From: Thermogemmatispora aurantia
Lineage (GTDB): Bacteria; Chloroflexota; Ktedonobacteria; Ktedonobacterales; Ktedonobacteraceae
DNA: 46,271 nucleotides
Reading direction: 5' to 3'
Assembly: GCF_008974285.1 (NCBI RefSeq)
Contig: NZ_BKZV01000011.1
Span: 1 to 46,271 of the forward strand
This document shows, in pieces, positions 40,011-46,271 of this stretch; position 1 is the first letter of the stretch, and each line of letters starts with the position of its first letter. The notes beneath the pieces were generated by a model. It was not told where the DNA came from, did not search any database, and saw only the letters and a program-made list of their open reading frames with translations. Both the position numbers and the translations under genes were made by a program.

Positions 40011-42107
40011 ATGACTCTGGAAGTGCAGGCAGCGGAATCCAAAACGGGCGCGCGGCCTGAAGATCCCGTTGCGCTTTACCGCACCATGCTGATGGCGCGC
40101 AGCATCAACGAGCTGCTGAAAGTGCGCAAGACGCAAGGGAAGTTTCCCTTCTATATTGGGTGCGGTGGGCACGAGAGCATGGCCGCCGTAGTAGCTGCCG
40201 TTGATCCGCAAGACTGGCTCTCCCTCTACTATCGTGACCTGGCGGCATGGCTGCAGCGGACGGGCGACATTTATGGTCCGCTGCGGGAAGCCTACTCGCG
40301 CACGACGGGACCGATGTGTGCCGGTCGCAATATGCCCTCGCACTACAGCAGCCGACGCCATCGCATTCTGCCGACCTTCAGCGAGGTGGCGGCGCTGGCC
40401 CCCTTTGCCGGCGGGGTAGCCTTCTCGCTCAAGCGGCACGGGAGCAAGGAGATCGTGGTCTTCACGACCGGCGATGGCGGCGTGGCGACCAATGATTTCA
40501 ATGTGCTCTTCCGCCAGGCCTCAGTGCATCGCCTGCCGATCCTCATGATTGTCGAAGATAACGGGTGGGCGATTACGACCGAGTCTTCGATTCAGTGGGC
40601 TGGCTCGCTGGTCGAGTGGGCGCGCGCTGCCGGAATCTATGCCGAGGAGGTCGACGGCACAAACGCGATTCCGGTCTTTGAGGCGACAGCGCGCCTGGCT
40701 GAGTATGTGCGCTCGGGGCAAGGCCCGGCCTTGATGCATCTGAAGCTCGGCCTGCTCGATCCTCACTCCAGCAGTACGGATATCTATTCGTACCGCAAGC
40801 GGGAGGAGGTCGAGTTTACCAAGGCGACCAAAGATCCGGTGGCTAACTATGGTCGCTGGCTGGTGGAGCACGGCTATCTGCAGGAGGCTGATCTTGAGCG
40901 CCTGCGCCGTGAGGTACGAGCCGAGCTGCAACAGGCCGAGGAGCGTGTGCTGCAGGAGCCGGAACCGACGCCCGAGCGAGTCCTGCAGCATGTGATCTAT
41001 GTCCCGCAGTGGCAGGAGAATACGCCACGTGGTGCTAAACGCCCGACAACGATGTTGGGCGCGATTAATGAGGCGCTGGCTGAGCTGGCGCAGCGCGACC
41101 CTGATTTCTTCGTCTATGGTCAGGATGTGGGGAGTCCAAAAGGGGGCGTTTTCGGCGCCACTGCCTCGCTGGTTACGCATTTCCCTGGGAGAGCCATCAG
41201 TAGCCCCCTCAATGAGCAGTTGATCATTGGAGTCGCCGCCGGGGCGGCCATGACTGACGGGCGCGCGCGCTGTGCCGAGATTCAGTTTGTGGATTATCAT
41301 CAGTCAGCGGCGCAGACGATTCGCCTGGCGGCGCGTATCTCCTACCAGAACTTTGGCGATTGGCGGGTGCCGTTGCTGATCCGCACGAAGTCGGGCAGTG
41401 GAGGAGGCGGTCCCATTTCGAGTAGTGCCGCTGGTGGTGGGGCCTTTGGTCATTCGAATGCGGGCGAGCAGTGGTTTACGAATGTGCCGGGGATGATCAC
41501 GCTCTGCCCGGCGACGCCGTTCGATGCCAAAGGGCTGCTCTTGGAGGCGGCGCGCTCGCAGTCGCCGGTGGTTTTTCTGGAGCGTGGGCGTCTCTATCGC
41601 TCGGAGCCGCCGAAGGATCGCCACGGGCGCCCGATTGAGGCGATGGCCCAGTACTGGCAGGTGCCCGAGGGCTATTATACGCTGCCGATCGGCAAGGCCC
41701 GCCGGCTGCGCCTGGGCGAGGGAACGCCGCAGGTGGCGATCGTGAGCTGGGGGACGATGGTGCTGGAAGCCTGTATTGCTGCTTCCAGTGTGATCGAGCG
41801 GCATGGCGGGGCTATCGAGATTGTGGATCTACGGACACTGATGCCGTTCGATGAGGAGGCGCTGCGGGCGGCGGTGCGCGAGGCGAATCGGGTGGTGGTG
41901 GTGACGGAAGAGCCGGATCTGACGAGCTTCGCGCGCCATGTGCATTCATGGATTGTAGAGCATTGTTTCTATGATCTGGATGCGACGCCGCGCCTGATCT
42001 CGGCCCTGCCGGCGCCGGCGGCCCCCTATAACGAGCCGGAGGAGACGGCTTACTATCCTTCGGCCAGCACCATTGAGCGCTGCCTGGAGGAGTTGCTGGT
42101 CGAGTAG
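40011..42107 (+). CDS. 2-oxoacid dehydrogenase E1, fused alpha and beta subunits
   Basis: This 698-residue protein joins E1-alpha (about 1-345) and E1-beta (about 365-698). Alpha part: YRTMLMARSINELLKVRKTQ, GDGGVATNDF ... IVEDNGW (intact ThDP motif with Asn). Beta part: TTMLGAINEALAELAQRDPD, FFVYGQDVGSPKGGVFGATA, FVDYHQSAAQTIRLAARISY, IEIVDLRTLMPFDEEAL. It decarboxylates a 2-oxo acid, probably branched-chain or pyruvate, for an E2 that is not encoded in the window. ATG 40011 follows TTGGAGG at 8 nt; the longer frame from 39897 starts upstream of the promoter. Confidence 0.9.
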   Translation: MTLEVQAAESKTGARPEDPVALYRTMLMARSINELLKVRKTQGKFPFYIGCGGHESMAAVVAAVDPQDWLSLYYRDLAAWLQRTGDIYGPLREAYSRTTGPMCAGRNMPSHYSSRRHRILPTFSEVAALAPFAGGVAFSLKRHGSKEIVVFTTGDGGVATNDFNVLFRQASVHRLPILMIVEDNGWAITTESSIQWAGSLVEWARAAGIYAEEVDGTNAIPVFEATARLAEYVRSGQGPALMHLKLGLLDPHSSSTDIYSYRKREEVEFTKATKDPVANYGRWLVEHGYLQEADLERLRREVRAELQQAEERVLQEPEPTPERVLQHVIYVPQWQENTPRGAKRPTTMLGAINEALAELAQRDPDFFVYGQDVGSPKGGVFGATASLVTHFPGRAISSPLNEQLIIGVAAGAAMTDGRARCAEIQFVDYHQSAAQTIRLAARISYQNFGDWRVPLLIRTKSGSGGGGPISSSAAGGGAFGHSNAGEQWFTNVPGMITLCPATPFDAKGLLLEAARSQSPVVFLERGRLYRSEPPKDRHGRPIEAMAQYWQVPEGYYTLPIGKARRLRLGEGTPQVAIVSWGTMVLEACIAASSVIERHGGAIEIVDLRTLMPFDEEALRAAVREANRVVVVTEEPDLTSFARHVHSWIVEHCFYDLDATPRLISALPAPAAPYNEPEETAYYPSASTIERCLEELLVE

Positions 42108-42144
42108 GAGGAGAGACGGGGCGCGCGCCGGCAGACTGGCGTGA

Positions 42145-42172
42145 GCCTGATGCTGACCGGCAGGGATCAGGC
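42145..42172 (+). terminator. Hairpin after the fused E1 gene
   Basis: GCCTGAT/ATCAGGC, 7 bp perfect, 14-nt loop, about 40 nt after the stop. There is no U-tract. Confidence 0.5.
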
Positions 42173-42214
42173 GCTTCGCTCTCGCTAGAGGGCAAGGTGA
42201 GCCGGAACGAGGAG

Positions 42215-42484
42215 CTATCTGCTCACGAGGGCCTCGGCTTGGGTTGAGGCTCGTTGAGGCTCGTACGTGGCGGGTAGCTCCTTTGTTGTGACGCTGGCTC
42301 GACGCCTGCCTGGGGCAGCCATGAAAAGGGAGAAGGCGTTATCCCAGGGGCAGAGGGTCAGGCTGAGGAAGAGGCCAGGGTTCTGGGTGGAGGCTGCTTG
42401 AATTGCTTGCAGCTGATAGGGCTTGGCGTCATCTCCATCGCTGCCAGCAAGCGTCAGGTGAAAGCCTGGTAGCTGTGGATGTTG
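42215..42484 (-). pseudogene. Start-less coding remnant of about 89 codons
   Basis: The minus frame from 42484 to the TAG at 42215 encodes QHPQLPGFHLTLAGSDGDDA and later FLSLTLCPWDNAFSLFMAAP, then a polar tail ending EALVSR. The composition looks like real protein, but a TGA lies directly before it and there is no ATG, GTG or TTG near the start. It may be the 3' end of a gene broken by frameshift or deletion. No family is recognised. The gap 42485-42568 shows nothing more. Confidence 0.4.
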
Positions 42485-42568
42485 TCAGACTGTATGGCTC
42501 TCCTAAAGTATACCCCCTTTACGATCATCCAGCACCCTGGCCCACGCACGAGGACCTCGCTCGGCGGC

Positions 42569-43099
42569 TTAATTAAGGTGCTCGCGACGGGGATGGTCGC
42601 GCAAGGTGCGGGCAAGGTAGCGGATGAGCCGCTGACCAAGCTTCAGCTGCAGGGTAGCCGATTCGGGACTCACGCTATGCTGCACCTGCTGCAGCATGCG
42701 GTCTGTCAGGCTCAGCAGCCGGCGCAGGCGCGGGATCTCGCTGGTGTGGAAATAGATGGGTTGTTCGGGATCGCGCGCGATGGTTTCCTGGCAGCGGGCC
42801 TGGAGCAGGTCCAGGCCTTGTTGCAGCTCGACCAGGAGTTTGAGCAGGTGACGGTCGCCCTTGCCCAGGCGTCCGCTGGTGGACGTAGGAAAGCGTGGGT
42901 CGCGCTCCTCTTGCCAGTGCTGCCAGAGTTGTTGAGCGCGTGGCGAGAGGAGGGTGATGGTAAGGAGCTGGAGATCTTCGATGGTGCGCCCGGTCAAGGC
43001 CCACTCGAGTGGGCCGGGGATGAGCACGGGCGAGAGACCGGCCAGCAGGTTGTTTGTGGGACGCCTGGAGCGCTGACGACGGTGGCGATGGCGGCTCAT
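42569..43099 (-). CDS. Hypothetical basic helical protein
   Basis: This 176-residue protein begins with a very basic patch (MSRHRHRRQRSRRP) and then long helices (TIEDLQLLTITLLSPRAQQL, HLLKLLVELQQGLDLLQARC, LRRLLSLTDRMLQQVQHSVS). No membrane helix or catalytic motif is seen. ATG 43099 overlaps the stop of the methyltransferase gene by 4 nt (ATGA), fixing the start. It is the last gene of a three-gene overlapping operon. The basic N-terminus suggests RNA or DNA contact, an inference only. Family unknown. Confidence 0.65.
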   Translation of the reverse strand: MSRHRHRRQRSRRPTNNLLAGLSPVLIPGPLEWALTGRTIEDLQLLTITLLSPRAQQLWQHWQEERDPRFPTSTSGRLGKGDRHLLKLLVELQQGLDLLQARCQETIARDPEQPIYFHTSEIPRLRRLLSLTDRMLQQVQHSVSPESATLQLKLGQRLIRYLARTLRDHPRREHLN

Positions 43100-43986
43100 G
43101 GCTTGCACCCCCAGACGGTCAGGAGGCCGCAGCAGGTGCGCTGGCGCTCCCATTCGGCGGGTAGGGCGCTCAAGGTCTCCTCGACCAGGCTCAGGGGAAC
43201 CTGGTTGACGCTGGCCAGAATGGGGGCGACGCTCTGCAGGGAGGCGAGCAGGTCGCGGCGGAAGAGGGGAGCGCCGTAGGCTTTGCCGAAGAGGGGGGTC
43301 TCGTAGGCGCGGACGGTGGGATGGAGGCCAAGGGAGCGCAGCCAGTCGGGGATTTGGAGCGGTGCGGTCAGATGGAGGCCGCGACGGGCGGCCAGGGTTT
43401 CGAACCAGGCGCGGACGCGGGCCTGGTGTGGTCCCTCGTGGAAGACCTGGCCGGTGGCCTCGACGAATTCGAGCCAGCCACCTGGGGCGGTGACGCGCAG
43501 GAGGTCGCTGAGAACGCCGGGCCAGGCGGTGAGGGGGATGGCGGCGACGAGGAGGCGCTGATGGATGTAGTCGAAGGAGGCGTCAGGGAAGGGGAGGCCG
43601 CTGAGCAGGTCGGCCTGGACGGGCTGGCAGTGTGGCGGTAAGGGGGTGCGCAGGAGGGAGAGGTCTTTGTCGAGGGCGATGAGGCGAGCCTGGGGCCAGC
43701 AGCGGGCGGCCTCGCGGAGCCAGATGCCGCTGCCGGTACCGACGTCGAGGATGGCGCGCGGGTCGCGGACGGGAGCCAGGAAGTGGCTGCCAAGGAACTG
43801 GCGCAGGGCGAAGTGTTGCAGGTCGAGGCGGTCCTGTTCCTGGCGGGTGCGTGGCAGCACGTAGGTGTCGCCGGGACCGGTTGGGGTCAGGGCGCCGGGA
43901 GCTGCCGGAGGCGGCGCGGCTGAGTCTGCAGCGGTGGAGGGGTGAGGCGAGGCCTGCAAGAGGTGCCTGAGCCAGTGGCGGATCAT
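43096..43986 (-). CDS. Class I SAM-dependent methyltransferase
   Basis: This 296-residue enzyme has a Rossmann core: motif I ILDVGTGSGIWLREAARCWP, motif II acid ARLIALDKDLSLL, motif IV LPFPDASFDYIHQRLL and a post-motif APGGWLEFVEATG. It resembles UbiE/small-molecule methyltransferases. A Pro/Ala-rich stretch precedes the core (about 10-45). ATG 43986 follows GAGGAGG at 7 nt and overlaps the upstream stop by ATGA. The substrate is unknown; tight coupling to both neighbours suggests a joint function. Confidence 0.85.
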   Translation of the reverse strand: MIRHWLRHLLQASPHPSTAADSAAPPPAAPGALTPTGPGDTYVLPRTRQEQDRLDLQHFALRQFLGSHFLAPVRDPRAILDVGTGSGIWLREAARCWPQARLIALDKDLSLLRTPLPPHCQPVQADLLSGLPFPDASFDYIHQRLLVAAIPLTAWPGVLSDLLRVTAPGGWLEFVEATGQVFHEGPHQARVRAWFETLAARRGLHLTAPLQIPDWLRSLGLHPTVRAYETPLFGKAYGAPLFRRDLLASLQSVAPILASVNQVPLSLVEETLSALPAEWERQRTCCGLLTVWGCKP

Positions 43987-44192
43987 GCGCAGGCCTCCTC
44001 TTGCTCGGGAGCGAGCAGACGGCGTAGTTGCTGGAACCAGTGTGGGGAGGGAAGCCGCGGCGAGAGGATCAGGAGCGGCTGGCCGAGGTCGGTGACCTGC
44101 TGCGGGAGCAGGCGCTGATGCTGACGGCAGCGCGGACAGGAATATGGGGATCGCTCATGCGCATCTGTTAATGGCTGGGGTGACGTAGCCAT
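43983..44192 (-). CDS. Small CxxC protein leading the methyltransferase operon
   Basis: This 69-residue protein has a single CPRC pair (YSCPRCRQHQRLL) and a late Cys (EEACA). It could be a half zinc ribbon or a small binding partner. ATG 44192 follows AAGGAG at 11 nt; a TTG at 44240 is possible (85 residues). The ATGA overlap ties it to the methyltransferase. The upstream leader (44193-44412) is AT-rich compared with the window, holding GCCTTATTTAAGGC (44390-44403) and no sure promoter. A peptide substrate for the methyltransferase is conceivable but unproved. Confidence 0.6.
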   Translation of the reverse strand: MATSPQPLTDAHERSPYSCPRCRQHQRLLPQQVTDLGQPLLILSPRLPSPHWFQQLRRLLAPEQEEACA

Positions 44193-44412
44193 AGGTTGTA
44201 TATCTCCTTTCCTTTCAAGCTTCTGGAACAGGATAGTCAAGGGAGGAAAGGAAGGCTCTCAGAAGCTGTTCGAACTTTTTCCAGAGGATGGGAGAGGTGA
44301 GAAAAATCTGTATGAAGGGTAAAAGTCTGAGGTGGGGGAGGCTTTTGGGTAGATAATGATAATTTTGTAGAAAGTATCTCAAAAGCATCGCCTTATTTAA
44401 GGCATAAAAAGC

Positions 44413-44466
44413 GGAGATTGCTGTTAACTTGGCAGAGGACATTGATATCTTCTAACAGCAATCTCC
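44413..44466 (-). terminator. Rho-independent terminator after the BTAD gene
   Basis: GGAGATTGCTGTTA and TAACAGCAATCTCC are perfect 14-bp arms (44413-44426, 44453-44466) with a 26-nt loop. On the minus strand GC then TTTTT follow the stem (44406-44410 read A5 on the plus strand). It lies about 120 nt after the regulator stop. This is the only hairpin in the window with a U-tract. Confidence 0.65.
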
Positions 44467-44587
44467 TGCGTGGCTGACGCCTGGCCTGAGTTCTCTCTCA
44501 TGGAGAACAGTTCGGGCTGTATCCCTCCTCCTGTCGGCGGGAAGCAAAGGGGCCTCAAGAGCCAGTGAGGAATAGTCATCCTCCCTG

Positions 44588-46271
44588 CTAGAGGAGCACA
44601 TCGGCCAATTCCAGCAGTCGCCTCTCATGTGGCCACAGTTGCCGTGCCTGTCGCCATGTATTGACTAGCTCCTGCTTGCGCTTTTGGCTAGGAAGCCTCT
44701 GGAGCCTGGTCGCCGTCTCCTGAACGGTGGCGTAGAAGCGTTCAAGGTCACCCTCGCCAAGTGCTGCTTGCGCGCGCAGGTGCCAAAGGACTAGTTGCAA
44801 ACGATCGGGAATCTCATCGGCCTGATGAGAAGTCGTGAGAGGGATCAGGGTCTGTTCAACCTGCCGATAGTGCTCTTGACACATCTGGCATCGGGCCAGG
44901 GTGAGGCGAATCGAGGCGTCAAAGACGACTGGGAGCCAGCGGCTTTCATCCACCGCGAGGAAGGCAGGGAGGGACTCTTGTTCCTGTTCTTCTGGGCATA
45001 ACTCTCGTGCCTGGCTCAATCGTTGGAGTGCCTCAGTTACTCGTCCTTGCACAGCCGCAGCCCGAGCCAGACCCAAAAGTGTTTTCGCCTGCAGTAGCGA
45101 GGGAACGGCCTCTGTGATCTGGCTGGCTGCTTCATAAGCGCGGACCATCTCACCCCACTGTCCCAGATGGAAGCTCGCGCTTGCTTGAAATGTTAGAGCC
45201 TTCACCTCCAGGGCAGGATTCCCTGCTAAGCGACTCAATATCACTGCTTCCTGACAAAGTTGCAAGCGGCGTTGCAATTGAAGACGATGGTGAGCCACCA
45301 GGCTGAGCTGTAACATCCCTTGCGTGGCGAGCGATGCCGCCTGACGCCGAAGAGGCGATGCGTCACCAGCCCAACTGCGCAATTGAGGCAGGAAGTTCCT
45401 CAGTGATTGCTCTACGGTATCGAGATCTCGTTGTTGGAGCAGGTGCCAGCAGGCTGTCACACTCGCTGCACATGCTAATAACAGCTCCTCGGAGGGCTGA
45501 AGACGCATGGAACGAAAGGCCGACTGCTGAGGTAGATCAAGCATGATCAGTGGCAGGCTGGCCAGCCCTAGCAAGACTTGACGACGCTCAAGCGCTGCTG
45601 GCTCTGTGGGTGGTTGTGCGCTTGGATTCGCCATAGTGATCAGCTCCCTATGAAAGAGCGCCTCGAATTCGTGGAGTGCTCTCTGCCCTGCGAAGGACCG
45701 CCAGCAGAAGATGAAAGCTGTCAGCCGCAAGAGAGCAGTGTGGTCCCAGGTGACTGCCACATCTTGAGGATGGGAGAGCAGCTCGCCCACTCCTGACGCA
45801 GTGCTCAGGGTGTGTTTCTGCTGCTGTTCCCCCTGGGAGATGTTCTTTGTCTGGGTCAAGCATACCATATCGGCGGGGGGCTTGACCAGCCGGAGCTGCT
45901 CCCAGGAGGGGAGGGTTTCGCCTTGCTGGGCAGCGAGGGCTTGCACCTCCTCGTAGCAGCGGCGGGCTTCCCGCTCCTGGCCGTGCTGCAGCAGCACGTG
46001 AAGCCACTCCCGCAGCGCCTCCTCATCGGCAGGATCTGCCTGAAGCAAGGCGCGGAAGTGCTCACTGGTCAGCCAGAGCCGTCCTTGCCGGGCGTAGATC
46101 TGGGCGAGCCAGCGGCGGCACTGGCGCAGCATGGCCTGACCGTGCAGGCGGGCCGCATGCACCCAGAGGCCGCCCTCCTCTTCCAGCAGCTCGCCGCGAG
46201 TCAGATAGCCGAGGGCCTGCTCCAGGAGAGGAAGAGCCGCCTCGGTGGTGCGGCCTCGCTGCTCGGCGGCG
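44588..46271 (-). CDS. BTAD/TPR-domain transcriptional activator (partial, 3' part)
   Basis: The frame is open from the TAG-type end at 44588 to the window edge, so the N-terminus is missing. The visible part (about 560 residues) starts in a bacterial transcriptional activator domain: LWLTSEHFRALLQADPADEE, ALREWLHVLLQHGQEREARR, CYEEVQALAAQQGETLPSW. TPR-like helical repeats then follow (AVILSRLAGNPALEVKALTF, SASFHLGQWGEMVRAYEAAS, LAQATEALQRLSQARELCPE-like). Such SARP/LuxR-type regulators are abundant in Ktedonobacteria and Actinobacteria. The missing N-terminus should carry the DNA-binding domain. The target operon may be the neighbour, but this is inference. Confidence 0.75.
   Translation of the reverse strand, partial: AAEQRGRTTEAALPLLEQALGYLTRGELLEEEGGLWVHAARLHGQAMLRQCRRWLAQIYARQGRLWLTSEHFRALLQADPADEEALREWLHVLLQHGQEREARRCYEEVQALAAQQGETLPSWEQLRLVKPPADMVCLTQTKNISQGEQQQKHTLSTASGVGELLSHPQDVAVTWDHTALLRLTAFIFCWRSFAGQRALHEFEALFHRELITMANPSAQPPTEPAALERRQVLLGLASLPLIMLDLPQQSAFRSMRLQPSEELLLACAASVTACWHLLQQRDLDTVEQSLRNFLPQLRSWAGDASPLRRQAASLATQGMLQLSLVAHHRLQLQRRLQLCQEAVILSRLAGNPALEVKALTFQASASFHLGQWGEMVRAYEAASQITEAVPSLLQAKTLLGLARAAAVQGRVTEALQRLSQARELCPEEQEQESLPAFLAVDESRWLPVVFDASIRLTLARCQMCQEHYRQVEQTLIPLTTSHQADEIPDRLQLVLWHLRAQAALGEGDLERFYATVQETATRLQRLPSQKRKQELVNTWRQARQLWPHERRLLELADVLL

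Noticed and set aside
44215..44442. 75-codon minus frame (MSSAKLTAISAF...) upstream of the CxxC gene
   Set aside because: Its ATG lies in the loop of a strong terminator, it has only a weak GAAG ribosome site, and its AT-rich codons look unlike neighbouring genes.
1..46271. CRISPR arrays, insertion sequences or prophage genes
   Set aside because: No regularly spaced repeats, transposases, integrases or phage structural genes were seen.

Overview
The window is a GC-rich, gene-dense stretch of bacterial chromosome. Several traits suggest a Ktedonobacteria-type Chloroflexota (Thermogemmatispora or Ktedonobacter relatives): a BTAD/TPR regulator, a Ser/Thr kinase with a carbohydrate-binding-like exodomain, an F420-type (LLM) oxidoreductase, an MptA/FolE2-type GTP cyclohydrolase, and many GTG/TTG starts with strong Shine-Dalgarno sequences. 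This placement is an inference from gene content; no taxonomic marker search was possible.

Layout. Positions 1-300 hold the 3' end of a 23S rRNA and a long terminator-like hairpin, with no 5S in between. Positions 400-7260 (minus strand) carry the three subunits of glycolate oxidase (glcD, glcE, glcF), interrupted by a convergent DinB-like gene and by an RlmM/FtsJ-type RNA methyltransferase set 6 nt after glcE. Positions 7400-15900 (minus) hold a surface lamin-tail protein, a 57-residue membrane protein, rsfS, a fused folK-MptA/FolE2 gene, a transmembrane Ser/Thr kinase, a PIG-L deacetylase, mutY and a Cys-rich small protein. Positions 16100-20450 (plus) are an operon-like run: unknown protein, galT, galK, M55 D-aminopeptidase and a NUDIX hydrolase. 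Positions 20600-24850 (minus) hold a small membrane protein and a TetR-MFS-HlyD efflux operon whose TetR protein has two HTH domains in tandem. Positions 25100-29270 (plus) carry an LLM oxidoreductase, a glutamine-synthetase-like ligase and murA. Positions 29400-31000 (minus) carry YtxH-like and CoiA-like genes. Positions 31300-36540 (plus) carry argF, an aldehyde dehydrogenase behind a palindrome-covered promoter, a molbindin with a structured leader, an amidohydrolase and a second NUDIX. Positions 36600-39630 (minus) pair a GH42 beta-galactosidase with an orphan E1-alpha-like gene. A fused E1 alpha-beta dehydrogenase is transcribed divergently (40011-42107). The right end (minus) has a decayed ORF, a three-gene operon joined by ATGA overlaps (small CxxC protein, methyltransferase, basic helical protein) and the 3' part of a BTAD/TPR activator gene running off the edge.

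Functional links. GH42 plus GalK/GalT can take beta-galactosides to UDP-galactose. GlcDEF oxidises glycolate to glyoxylate. The GS-like ligase, aldehyde dehydrogenase and amidohydrolase lie within 10 kb and together resemble the enzymes of gamma-glutamyl amine catabolism, though they are not one operon.

Most gene ends carry GC-rich perfect hairpins without a U-tract; the hairpin after the BTAD gene is the exception. The most unusual items are the folK-MptA/FolE2 fusion, the double-HTH TetR with its palindromes, the orphan E1-alpha with an altered thiamine-diphosphate motif, and the overlapping three-gene operon.
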